A stretch of 64,000 nucleotides of DNA, from the NCBI GenBank assembly GCA_963663395.1, contig OY760226.1, positions 4,278,001 to 4,342,000 on the forward strand, in the 5' to 3' direction. Below, piece by piece: positions 51,801-59,631 of the stretch. This DNA is from Azophilus sp963663395. GTDB taxonomy: Bacteria > Pseudomonadota > Gammaproteobacteria > Pseudomonadales > Azotimanducaceae. How positions within the stretch are numbered: the stretch's first letter is position 1; every line of letters starts with the position of its first letter. The position numbers and the translations under genes are program-made. Under the pieces are notes generated by a model. The model was not told where the DNA came from. It saw only the letters and a program-made list of their open reading frames with translations, and ran no database searches.

Positions 51801-53333
51801 TTTCAGAACGTCCTTGCGGCGGTCGATCAGCACGACGTGGTCGGGCCCGCGCTCCTCGACGATGTCGCCGGTGTGAAGGAAACCGTCTTCGTCGTAAAGA
51901 CCAGCGGTCGCTTCGGGGTCCTGGTAGTAGCCCCCGATCATGTACTGGCTCTTGTATGTGAGTTCGCCGCGGGGGTAGGGCCGGTCTGTCGTGTAGTACT
52001 CGAGCTCCGGCACGTCGGCGAGCCGGTATTCAATGACGTTTGGGCGCTGGATTCGGTCCTCGACCGTGATCGCGACGGAGCCGCATTCCGTACTGCCATA
52101 CGATTCGATGAGATCGACGCCAAAGCAGTCGGAGAAAAACTGCCGGACCACCGGCGAACTCGGCGCTGAGCCGACGTTGCAGAAGATCAGCCGGTCTCCC
52201 AGAAATGTGTTACGCATCTCGTCCATCACCTGCACCCGGACTTCCCCCTCGCCGCCACCTGTGCGGAGTTTGCGTGTGACTTCGGAAGTGTAGTGCTGAT
52301 ATACCAGCTCCAGGGCTCTCGGGAAGAACGCCATGCCTGTCGGGCGAATCAGCCGGATGTCCTCGAACAGCGTGGACAAATCCGGCTTCGCGGTGAAGTA
52401 GACCGAACTCCCCTTTCGAAGCGAACCGAAAATCTGGCTCAGGCCCATGGCGTGGTTCAGCGGCGCGAAGATCACCGACACGCCCTGAAGCTGATCGTCC
52501 GCGGGGTTCCACTGATTGCGTACTGTTCTTTCATCGTACATCGCCCCCTTGGGGACACCGGTAGCACCAGACGAGTGGTAGATGAGGGCCAGGCGACCCT
52601 CGCCGTCGGGGTGGGGTGGCAGAAAGGTCCAGTCCATCTGCCTGCCGATCTCCACGAGCCGCTCGAGTAGAGTCAAAGTGACATCGTCCCCGGCCTCCGC
52701 GAGAATCCTCCGGGCATCTTCAACTGCAGCGCAGTCGGCCTCGTCGCGCTCGTCGTGGTCGAAGACGATGAGGCTCTTGATTCCGTGTTTCACCGCGAGC
52801 CTGGCCGCCACCACGACATCCGAGGCGGTTGCAGCGAACGCGGCCGGGCTGATCCGGGCGAATACCGCGTCAAGATCCGCGTCTGAAGTAACGCTCTGCA
52901 GCGGGACGGGAACGGCCTGGGCGTAGAAGCACGCGGCGATGACAGTGAAATAGTCGGTGCTCGCAAACCCGATCATGCAGACCAGATCGTCGCGTGCAAC
53001 AGCCACGGACGGGTCGTGCCGCCAAGCGTTGGCGATCGCATGGCAGCGTGCACGAACCTCGCCAAAAGAGATGGCCGAATAGGATGGCAGATAACGCCGT
53101 AGTCGATGACCACTCGTGGCGTCTTCCGCAATCTCGTAGTCGCGCATCCCGAGCGCCGGGCGATCGGCATATCCGTCGAAGATCGCGTCAATGGATTGCT
53201 CCAGCGTTTGCCCCGGACGACTGCAGGCTTCCGCGACTGCCGGTTCCGGGATAGCGGCCGCCAGTTCCGGATTAGCCTTCATTACCTCTTCAATTCGGCG
53301 CTGCATCCGATCCGCGTCGTGTCTTTCGCTCAA
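48801..53333 (-). CDS. car: Carboxylic acid reductase fused to a C-terminal short-chain dehydrogenase
   Basis: About 1510 residues against ~1175 for usual CARs. Adenylation domain: residues ~1-640 (SSGATGVPKGAMY near 252, YGSTECGS, GELTYKSQY). Carrier domain: GGDSLG, phosphopantetheine Ser690. Reductase domain: ~750-1170 (VLITGANGFLGRH near 783, YxxxK in YAVGYAASKWADE), ending in MELLGLI, where other CARs stop. A 15-residue linker joins it to a complete SDR from Met1185 (ALVTGGNSGIGRET, LVLNAGIM, SYCQSKTACALL), like retinol-dehydrogenase-type SDRs. CAR reduces an acid to the aldehyde with ATP and NADPH; the SDR may reduce it on to the alcohol. TTG 53333 is chosen for GGGGA and the family's short lead before QRRI; ATG 53306 is the alternative. 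Confidence 0.93.
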   Translation of the reverse strand: MSERHDADRMQRRIEEVMKANPELAAAIPEPAVAEACSRPGQTLEQSIDAIFDGYADRPALGMRDYEIAEDATSGHRLRRYLPSYSAISFGEVRARCHAIANAWRHDPSVAVARDDLVCMIGFASTDYFTVIAACFYAQAVPVPLQSVTSDADLDAVFARISPAAFAATASDVVVAARLAVKHGIKSLIVFDHDERDEADCAAVEDARRILAEAGDDVTLTLLERLVEIGRQMDWTFLPPHPDGEGRLALIYHSSGATGVPKGAMYDERTVRNQWNPADDQLQGVSVIFAPLNHAMGLSQIFGSLRKGSSVYFTAKPDLSTLFEDIRLIRPTGMAFFPRALELVYQHYTSEVTRKLRTGGGEGEVRVQVMDEMRNTFLGDRLIFCNVGSAPSSPVVRQFFSDCFGVDLIESYGSTECGSVAITVEDRIQRPNVIEYRLADVPELEYYTTDRPYPRGELTYKSQYMIGGYYQDPEATAGLYDEDGFLHTGDIVEERGPDHVVLIDRRKDVLKLAQAEFVAVGPLGALFEGESLVLHQTYIYGNSSKAYVLAVVVPDTDEISRRLGPAADESQVRGLIREEFQRVADEKQLKTFEVPRDFIIETEPFSRENGLLSSVDKRLRPALNRKYAGRLEALYEAHERKKEADLATLKDPASPLNLLEKLVKVVELKLGIEDLDASKPQTYEELGGDSLGAAELSLAIEDVFEVELPADSILSPTGSLGKWAGEIENRLGDTGGPPTFASVHGKEAADLHSKDLQLATFLGDATMEQATTAAPVSDLCQTVLITGANGFLGRHVSLQWMEKLARTGGKLICIVRGVDGAGARRRLDAVFAGPDPTFEARYRELAADHLKVLAGDAGEPLLGLGEETFARLAREVDRICHVAALVNHRLGYGHLFGPNVVGTGEIIRLAVTERKKPIDFVSTVGVLPLLEPCADGNEEAPLLASVPLVDQYAVGYAASKWADEHLLHRAAGELAVPVNILRGNMMLADSRYSGQINTGDLFTRLLYSIVATGLAPFSFYELSDDGTKQSQHYDGLPVDVVAASVVAVGQTFDDGCRAINIHNYHEEDGCSLDTFVDWIESAGYPVTRIEDYGEWLARFEGKLKVLPEGQKKHSAIDVLGAFAGLQSTGVEPITCHNYRALVNNWDFAKEIPHVDEAFIHKCLADMELLGLISDEHTKKSEGGPMSLQKQVSSPFSATSTADDVLGDVDLSGKVALVTGGNSGIGRETVCALAKAGARVILTARNDAKGEETASELRRMSGSELIESARLDLMSVADTVRFAEEMRNRLNRLDQLVLNAGIMLSPLNRNELGIESQFMTNYAGHLIVAAALAPLLVASAPARVVCLSSSAHIGLPVDLDDINFEQRPYDPSVSYCQSKTACALLALELNRRLSKQGVLSFGVHPGYIPDSNLWRYMLENMSEEQLRESVAASGPQLAKSPAQGAATTAWALTSSELARVGGGQYLEDCQVAEDSTPGNFVSGVAAHAREEEAATKLWDATEEMVGQRFSL
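49781..49792 (-). promoter_or_regulatory. Internal ribosome binding site and ATG for the SDR domain
   Basis: Within the CAR-SDR frame the minus strand reads AAGGAGG (49792-49786), four bases, then ATG (49781-49779), exactly at the domain boundary. It could start a separate 326-residue SDR (48801-49781) in addition to the fusion. It suggests the SDR was once a separate gene and that the CAR stop codon was lost. Confidence 0.8.
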
Positions 53334-53457
53334 AGCCGTCCCCGCGTCCTGGTTTATTGTCGCTTCTGTTTCTTGTTTTTTCCCAGGGTAGTTCTCTGCT
53401 TCCTTCGTTGGAGGTTCAGCCGGGCCAGTTATTGCCCCACCCGTCGCGGAACGGCGG

Positions 53458-54552
53458 TCATGCGGCTTCGCCGATGTCGATAACAGGTTTGACCACATCG
53501 CCGGCCTGCAGCCTGGCCATCGCTTCGTTGATCTCATCGAGCCTGAAGTGGTCCGACAACAGGACGTCGAGGTCGACTTCCCCCGCTTCGATCAGCGCTA
53601 CGTATCTCGGCAGCTCCGCCACGAAATTCGTCGAGCCCAGAACGCTGGCGAGGAGCCGCTTGCCGGTATAGAGAAATTCCGTACCCGGAAGCTCGATGTT
53701 GGCGCCAAGCGGCATGAAGCCGACCAGCACCGCCGTTCCGCCGCGGCGCACCGCCTGCACCGCCAACGCCGTGGTTTCGGGTTTGCCGATGCACTCGATG
53801 GCGATGTCAGCGCCGCCGGACGTGAGTTCGAGTATCGTGGCCGCGGTATCCGGGTCGTTTGCATCGATGACATCCGTTGCGCCCACCGATTGTGCAATCC
53901 GCAGCTTGGCCTCGAGAAGGTCCACGGCAAAGATGCGCGAAGCCCCGGCAACGCGGGCGCCCTGAATCGCCGTCAGGCCCACCGTTCCGCAACCGATCAC
54001 CACGACTGCGTCACCGGCCCCCACGCCGGCCGTATTCAATGCCGCACCGAGCCCCGTGGAAACGCCGCAGCCCAGCAACGTCGCCTTGGTAAAGGAGAGC
54101 TCTCCGGGAATCGCGACCAGCGAGTTTTCGTGGGCCAGCATCCGTTCGGAAAACGCCCCGAGCCCCGCCATGGTGAAAACGCCGTCTCCGTTCCTGACCA
54201 CGCGCTGCGCATCGTCGGGTGCGCGAAACGTTGCTTCGGCGGAACAAAGAAATGTCTCGCCCCGATAGCAATAGGAGCACTGTCCGCAGAACGGATTGGC
54301 GATCCCGATAACACGGTCCCCCGGCTTCAGGCGCCTGACGCCCTCGCCCACCGCTTCGACCACACCCGCCGCTTCATGACCGATCACGGCGGGCACGGGC
54401 TGTGGAAACCCGCCTTGCTGAATGGTCAGGTCCGTGTGGCAGACGCTTGCCTTTTCCACCCGCACCTGCACTTCGCCCGCCCTGACGTTCCCCAGGGTGA
54501 GATCGGCGATCTCCAGCGGCTCGCCGGGATTGACCAGTATTGCACCCTTCAT
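53458..54552 (-). CDS. Zinc-dependent alcohol dehydrogenase
   Basis: A 364-residue medium-chain dehydrogenase. Catalytic zinc ligands are Cys in VCHTD, His in GHEAAG and Cys in LLGCGVSTG. The structural zinc loop is CGQCSYCYRGETFLC, and the NAD loop is VIGCGTVGLTAIQGA. It resembles the class III-type ADH group used on aldehydes and alcohols in mycobacteria and relatives. It lies between a CoA ligase and the CAR gene, so interconversion of the CAR aldehyde and its alcohol is the likely job. Start ATG 54552 follows the ligase stop by 33 bases. Confidence 0.94.
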   Translation of the reverse strand: MKGAILVNPGEPLEIADLTLGNVRAGEVQVRVEKASVCHTDLTIQQGGFPQPVPAVIGHEAAGVVEAVGEGVRRLKPGDRVIGIANPFCGQCSYCYRGETFLCSAEATFRAPDDAQRVVRNGDGVFTMAGLGAFSERMLAHENSLVAIPGELSFTKATLLGCGVSTGLGAALNTAGVGAGDAVVVIGCGTVGLTAIQGARVAGASRIFAVDLLEAKLRIAQSVGATDVIDANDPDTAATILELTSGGADIAIECIGKPETTALAVQAVRRGGTAVLVGFMPLGANIELPGTEFLYTGKRLLASVLGSTNFVAELPRYVALIEAGEVDLDVLLSDHFRLDEINEAMARLQAGDVVKPVIDIGEAA

Positions 54553-54585
54553 CCTGTTGCTGCTCCTTGTCGCTGGTCCTTGCCG

Positions 54586-56184
54586 CTACCCCTGCAATTT
54601 CCTGATGTCGACGCCCGCTGCCACACGGTCCCATTCGTTCGTTCTGGGGCGCTTGCGCAGTTGCGCCTTCTGCACCCGCAGCGTCGGCGTTTTCGGCAGT
54701 TCGCCCACCACTTCGAGATAGCGCGGAACCATGAAACGCGGCATGGACCGCGCCGCGAATCTCACCACGTCCTCCGGGTCGATTTCAGAGCCCTGCACGG
54801 GTACCAGGAACACCTTGATCTCGTCCTCCACGCTGTCCGCCGGCACCGCGATTGCCGCGCACTCGGCAATGTGCTCATGGGCCGAAAGCTGCATTTCCAC
54901 CTCGAAGGAGGAAATGTTCTCGCCGCTCTTGCGAATCGCGTCCTTGCGCCGGTCTATGAAATAGAAGTTCTCGTTTTCGTCCTGTCGGAACACGTCTCCG
55001 GTGTGAAACCAGCCGTCCCGCCATGCCTCGGCCGTCGCCTCCGGCCGGTTCAGGTAGCCGGCGTTCAGCGTATGCGGCGCCTTCGTGCGCACCAGCAGCT
55101 CGCCCTCCCTGCCGAGCGGAACGTCCCGGTCGTCCCCGTCGACCAGCCTTGCGTCATAGTACGGCCAGCCGACGCGCAGCTTGCCGCAGCTTGCCGGCAC
55201 TTCGATGCGCCAACCGTCGGAAGTGATGGGGCCGCTCAGCTCCGTCATGCTGTAGCCGGTGCACACCTCGACTCCGAACCGGCGCCTGAATTCCTCGACA
55301 TTCGGCAGCACCGGCGCCATGAGCACGTACTTCAATGCATGGGCACTGTCTTCCGGGCTGGCCGGAAAGCTCATGAGGTAGTGCGCCATGGCCCCGACCA
55401 GGATCGTGAACGTGCATTCGTAGGTGTCGACGTCCGACCAGAACTCCTGGGTCCTGAAGGAGGGGCGCATGACGAACCGTCCCCCGAGGGACGCCATCGT
55501 CAGTGGCTGGCTGCGTGCACCGGCGTGATTGGCGGCACCGGTGTAGTAGCAGACATCGTTGCCGGTAAACGCGGAAAAGTCGGTTGCGGCGGCGTTTGCG
55601 TTCACCTGGCCCCAGGGGATGAGCGTGCCTTTCGACGGCCCGGTGGTGCCGGAGGTATAGAGTACGCAGGCAATGTCTCCCGGCGCCGGCAGATCGACGG
55701 ATATCGCAGTACCGACACTCTCCAGCAGGCTGCCCCGGCTGACGGTCTCGAAGGCGGAGTCGGGAAGCGCCTCCCCGGGTTTTACAACCACGATGCGTTC
55801 GAGATGTTCGAGCCGCTCGGCAACCGCCATGACATTCGGGCAGAACTCGGCGGCCGCCACCAGCACCACACAGCGGCTGTCGTTGAGGGCATGAACGAGC
55901 GAATCGCCCCGCAACAGCGGGCTGAGCGGCACTTCCACCGCCCGCAACAAGGCCGCACCCAGCCAGACGTGCTGACTGTCCAGGCAATTCTCCATCAGGG
56001 TCGCAACCATGTCGCCGGCGCCGATGCCCAATTCACCGAGCGCGTTGGCCCATCGGCGGGTCAGTTCGCAGGATTGGGCGAAGGTCGCCTTGTCGCCGTC
56101 GACCTCCTGCATCCAGAGCCTGTCCGGCGTTTTCTCCCCCCGATCGAACAGGGCATGAATGTAAGTGGCTTCCGTATCGATCAC
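54586..56184 (-). CDS. Acyl-CoA synthetase (class I adenylate-forming CoA ligase)
   Basis: A 532-residue AMP-binding ligase similar in layout to the one at 5944-7569. Motifs are VLYTSGTTGPSKGTLIPWG, YSMTELSGPI, GELLVRTKAPH, WFHTGDVFRQDE, RRKDAIRKSGENIS and a C-terminal PTLRVQKAQL. It makes an acyl-CoA from a carboxylic acid. GTG 56184 is chosen, with GGGAGA seven bases upstream and start at VIDTEATYIHALFDRG, matching the relative's N-terminus; the frame stays open to 56289. It precedes the alcohol dehydrogenase and CAR genes on the same strand. Confidence 0.92.
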   Translation of the reverse strand: MIDTEATYIHALFDRGEKTPDRLWMQEVDGDKATFAQSCELTRRWANALGELGIGAGDMVATLMENCLDSQHVWLGAALLRAVEVPLSPLLRGDSLVHALNDSRCVVLVAAAEFCPNVMAVAERLEHLERIVVVKPGEALPDSAFETVSRGSLLESVGTAISVDLPAPGDIACVLYTSGTTGPSKGTLIPWGQVNANAAATDFSAFTGNDVCYYTGAANHAGARSQPLTMASLGGRFVMRPSFRTQEFWSDVDTYECTFTILVGAMAHYLMSFPASPEDSAHALKYVLMAPVLPNVEEFRRRFGVEVCTGYSMTELSGPITSDGWRIEVPASCGKLRVGWPYYDARLVDGDDRDVPLGREGELLVRTKAPHTLNAGYLNRPEATAEAWRDGWFHTGDVFRQDENENFYFIDRRKDAIRKSGENISSFEVEMQLSAHEHIAECAAIAVPADSVEDEIKVFLVPVQGSEIDPEDVVRFAARSMPRFMVPRYLEVVGELPKTPTLRVQKAQLRKRPRTNEWDRVAAGVDIRKLQG

Positions 56185-56388
56185 TGCAATTCTCCCGGGC
56201 CGCACCCGTTCATGAATAAACCACCAGGCCCGCCCAAATATCAAGGCGCCTGCCGGCGTGGAAGCGGCAGGGGCAACACCAACCCGCATCCATCACCAAA
56301 TTGCTGCCGAGGAGGCCGATGCATGCGCGCAAGCGCGGCCACCCTTGCAAGGCGCCTCAACGTCCTCGTGACAAAAGCCGGGTGCGGG

Positions 56389-57597
56389 TCAAGTGTCAAA
56401 CCCGAATAATTGCTTGCCGGTTTCTCCCAGGATCTTGACCCGGGTGTCTTCGGACAAATGGCCCATCTGCCGCTCGATCGCTTCCGCCGAGTGCGGCCAG
56501 CTACCTTCCTGGTGCGGATAGTCGTTCGACCAGAGCATCGAATCCGCATACCCGTACTCCTCCGCGAGACTGAGACCGACCGGATCTTCCATGAAGGTCG
56601 CAAAACACTGGGTCTTGAGATAGTCGCTGGGCAGTTGCTTGAGCTTGGGAAACGACCACATGTGGTGCTTGCGGTAGGCTTCGTCCATTGCCTGGCCGCA
56701 CCAGGGAAACCAGCCCACGCCGCTTTCCACCGACACGACTCGCATCCCGGGAAATCTCTCCAGGACCCCGGAGGAACACAGCAGTGACATGAGTTCCACG
56801 GATGGGGCCAATGCGTGTGCCACGTAATTGGTGACCGCGCCGCCCCGGCCTCTCGTCGTTCGCGGATCTTTTCCCGTACCCACATGCGCCGTGACCGGAA
56901 GCCCCGAGTCCTGCAGGCAAGCCCAGAGCCGGTCGTATTCCGGGCGGTTGTAGTGGGTGTCCCGCGCAGAGACACTGCCATAGATCGGCTTGACTGGAAT
57001 CGTCACGCCCCGGTAGCCCATCCGCCTGACCCGCTCGACCTCTTCGATGGCCAGATCGATGTCCATCGTCGGTATCACGGCCATGGGAGACAGTCGGTGT
57101 ACGTGTGGCCCGTAGGTTTCCCACGCCCAGTCGTTGTAAGCGCGCGCCTGGGCGAACGCGAACTCCGGGTCGCGCGTTGCAAAGATCACGGTGAACTTGT
57201 TTGGATAGATAACCTCTCCATCCACGCCGTCCCTTTCCTGGTGGCGCAGTCGATCTTCGGGGTCGGCACTGACGGCGTTGCGCTCCCGGTCCTCACCCGA
57301 GAGGTCTTCGTTGTCCATGATCCAGCGCGCGGGCTCCATGCCCTCGACGATGTGCCACTTCGACCCGTCTTCGTCGACCTCGATGCGGGGCAACCGATCG
57401 TGAAACCTGCTGTCCACCCGCTTGACGAGCAGGTCCACGGGTTCCACCGCATGGGTATCGCAAGAAATCATCGTGTACTTGTTGTCGGCGCCGGGCCTGG
57501 CGCTTTTTCCCCAACCCTTCGCGCCCGGCGACTCCAGGCGCCACAAATTGTTCTGGTCAACACTGCTCAAAATCGTACTCCCAATCCGTTGTTTCAT
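56389..57597 (-). CDS. Amidohydrolase-2 family metal-dependent hydrolase
   Basis: A 402-residue barrel of PF04909 type. The first motif is ISCDTHAVEP (DxH form), then VTAHVGTGKDP with a metal His, VVSVESGVGWFPW, and the Asp in MLWSNDYPHQEGSWP. The last motif is highly typical of this group, which includes decarboxylases and hydrolases of aromatic or lactone substrates. ATG 57597 is chosen, 49 bases after the LLM stop. It is the second gene of the minus-strand operon, and the ligase follows after 204 bases. Exact reaction unknown. Confidence 0.91.
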   Translation of the reverse strand: MKQRIGSTILSSVDQNNLWRLESPGAKGWGKSARPGADNKYTMISCDTHAVEPVDLLVKRVDSRFHDRLPRIEVDEDGSKWHIVEGMEPARWIMDNEDLSGEDRERNAVSADPEDRLRHQERDGVDGEVIYPNKFTVIFATRDPEFAFAQARAYNDWAWETYGPHVHRLSPMAVIPTMDIDLAIEEVERVRRMGYRGVTIPVKPIYGSVSARDTHYNRPEYDRLWACLQDSGLPVTAHVGTGKDPRTTRGRGGAVTNYVAHALAPSVELMSLLCSSGVLERFPGMRVVSVESGVGWFPWCGQAMDEAYRKHHMWSFPKLKQLPSDYLKTQCFATFMEDPVGLSLAEEYGYADSMLWSNDYPHQEGSWPHSAEAIERQMGHLSEDTRVKILGETGKQLFGFDT

Positions 57598-57646
57598 TGC
57601 CCCGGCCAATCTGCCGTGGCTTCAGTTCGTTGAATCCGTGCTGTCA

Positions 57647-58921
57647 TCACTTGCCGAGGGGCGAGCCTCGTCGGCGAGCTTTAAAAAAAATCGCGCTGCC
57701 GGCAGTTGCGGATGACTCGAGCATCGGTTCGTCGTCGTCAATGGAAATGATGAATAACGTGCTCGCCAAACATGCGTATCGTTTCATCGAAACATCGTGC
57801 GGTATCGTTTCGTTCTGCACCAGCACCAGAACCTCGTCGACGCCGTTCTGCTCATAGAGCTTAAGCGAGTCGATGCACTGCTGCGGCGTGCCGGCAACCG
57901 TGATACCGGAGTCGGCAAGCGTTTCGGGATCGAGCCTTTCCCAGGAATCCAGTTCGCCGTCCTGCCTTGCGGAACGGGCCGCCGCAGTGAGCCCGGTGGC
58001 CGTCGCCACTTCCGCGGCGTTGATGGGTGCGGTTTCGTGTTCCTTGGTCATGTGCACCTTCAGATGCTCGGGGACCTCCCCGTCCCAATCCTCGATGAGA
58101 CTCTTGGTGATCGCCGCGGCGGCCGCGTTGTACGGACGATCTGGCCCGAAGAACACCTTCAGCGACCGGCTGACGAGTTCCCTGGCCGCGGAACCGTCCT
58201 GGTCGCACACCCCGAACGTCATGCTCGCCCAGTTCTCGTTGCGTCGTTCCTCAGGACCAGGGCTGCTCGCGATGCGCTCGCGGTATTGCTCGATCAGGGG
58301 CGCGGTGACGCCGGGCGGGCTGGGCACGAAGGCAAGCACGCCCATGCCATGGTCTGCGGCGACACTGAAGCTGGCCGGCTGTGCACAGGCGAGCCAGCGC
58401 CGAATCGGATTCTGAACCGGCTGGGGCACCACGACCCGCGGCGGAATCTGCCAGTGCTCGCCTTCCCAGCTGAACTCCTCCGGATAGCCCGACCAGATCT
58501 CTTCGATGCAGGCCAGCGACTCCTCCCACATGGCGCGGGTGTCGCGCGGATCGATGCTGTGACCGGTCACCTCGTAGAGCCCGCCCCTTCCCGTGCCGAA
58601 CTCCACGCGGCCCTCGGAGATCAGGTCGAGCATGGCGATGCGTTCGGCAACGTGGATGGGATGATGATAAGGAAGGACGACGACGCCGGTGCCAACCCGG
58701 ATATTGCTGGTCTGCGCCGCAACGGCCGCCAGGAACTGGTCCGAGCCGGGTGCGACCGAGAAGGTCGGCAGGAAATGGTGCTCGGTGATCCAGATCGTAT
58801 GGAAGCCGGCCTCGTCGGCAAGCCGGGCCTGGGCGAGCGATTCCCGGTAGGTCGCCTCGAAATCGACCAGGCCGTTGTCGGAAGCCGACCGCTGCAATTC
58901 CGTGATCATTGATATGCGCAT
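57647..58921 (-). CDS. LLM class flavin-dependent oxidoreductase
   Basis: A 424-residue luciferase-like monooxygenase. The barrel begins RISMITELQRSASDNG and has HTIWITEHHFLP, GTGVVVLPYHHPIHVAERI and the phosphate-binding GRVEFGTGRGGLYE, all typical. TVAGTPQQCIDSLKLYEQNG follows near the end. The C-terminal ~30 residues after MKRYACLASTLF (basic and acidic, with KARRRGSPLGK) have no match to the family core and look like read-on past a normal end. It is the first gene of the minus-strand operon, with a promoter at 59051-59079. Confidence 0.92.
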   Translation of the reverse strand: MRISMITELQRSASDNGLVDFEATYRESLAQARLADEAGFHTIWITEHHFLPTFSVAPGSDQFLAAVAAQTSNIRVGTGVVVLPYHHPIHVAERIAMLDLISEGRVEFGTGRGGLYEVTGHSIDPRDTRAMWEESLACIEEIWSGYPEEFSWEGEHWQIPPRVVVPQPVQNPIRRWLACAQPASFSVAADHGMGVLAFVPSPPGVTAPLIEQYRERIASSPGPEERRNENWASMTFGVCDQDGSAARELVSRSLKVFFGPDRPYNAAAAAITKSLIEDWDGEVPEHLKVHMTKEHETAPINAAEVATATGLTAAARSARQDGELDSWERLDPETLADSGITVAGTPQQCIDSLKLYEQNGVDEVLVLVQNETIPHDVSMKRYACLASTLFIISIDDDEPMLESSATAGSAIFFKARRRGSPLGK

Positions 58922-59050
58922 GGGTCACTCCAGTTGATCCCGCGAACCCGGGCCACCGTGCCGGAAAACCGTGCCATCGAACGGATTCCCCATCCGTTGA
59001 AAATTACGTAGCGTTCAGCCTTAATGAATCGCTAAAATTCTGACTCGACG

Positions 59051-59079
59051 ATATTATTCTAAAAAATAGGGTGTTTCAA
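59051..59079 (-). promoter_or_regulatory. Sigma70-type promoter of the LLM-CAR operon
   Basis: On the minus strand, TTGAAA (59079-59074) and TAATAT (59056-59051) are 17 bases apart, ideal spacing. Transcription would start near 59044, leaving about 120 bases of leader before the LLM start at 58921. Confidence 0.6.
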
Positions 59080-59341
59080 ATCGAGTTTTGGCGAGGGGCT
59101 CGCGCTGCCCTTCCAGGCCGGTGACGGCAGACGAAACCGGGCGCGGACCGGCGCAGGGACTGGACGTCACTCCACACGCCGACCTATTGACCGTTAAGGA
59201 ACCATTCCGGCCAATACGGCACGCTGAAGCGTGGGCTGGGCGACCGGTCATTGGCTCACAATACAGTTGAGTTTACGCAAATCCTCCTATTGATTTGAAA
59301 TGACTCGCATTTTTTTCACAAAATCGACTTATTTTGTTGAA

Positions 59342-59373
59342 AACTCCATCGATACTTGAAGGTTACGATGGAG
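59342..59373. promoter_or_regulatory. 9-bp inverted repeat upstream of the phosphatase gene
   Basis: ACTCCATCG (59342-59350) and CGATGGAGT (59365-59373) form perfect arms with a 14-base loop, beside an AT-rich stretch. It could be an operator or an upstream terminator. Confidence 0.4.
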
Positions 59374-59631
59374 TACGCATAGAATCACCGAGGCTTGGGG
59401 TCGTCGTCGCGTCGGCACATTACGACGATGAATGAGGCCAGCAGATAAACGACACCCTGCGCCAGCCCGGGGGCCAGCGCTATACAGACGACGAGAAGAG
59501 TTTCCCAGGAAGCTGCTTCATACCCAGCCCGCCCTTCGGCTCGGTACCAATCTCGGCATCCCGCTCGTGGGGTGCCTCGCCGACGCGATACGATCAAGTT
59601 GCTCCGTAACATCGAGAGGTTGTTAGAAAAT

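Larger units (their letters stand above)
58922..59631. other. AT-rich divergent promoter region
   Basis: A 710-base spacer between the LLM operon (minus) and the phosphatase gene (plus). It contains the LLM promoter (59051-59079), a T/A-rich stretch at 59280-59345 and an inverted repeat (59342-59373). A frame on the minus strand from about 59642 to 59385 ends with one plausible membrane segment (LLVVCIALAPGLAQGVVYLL) but lacks a clear ribosome binding site. Confidence 0.55.

Noticed and set aside
53334..53537. Extension of the CAR gene to 1578 residues
   Set aside because: The extra N-terminus overlaps the alcohol dehydrogenase gene by 80 bases and is low-complexity, and CARs have only a few residues before the QRRI segment.
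53548..56409. Plus-strand open frame of 953 codons
   Set aside because: Exactly opposite the alcohol dehydrogenase and CoA ligase, both strongly supported. Its composition is typical of antisense GC-rich frames.
59054..59270. Two overlapping frames of about 60 codons, one on each strand
   Set aside because: Neither has a ribosome binding site or protein-like composition, and the promoter of the LLM operon lies inside one of them.
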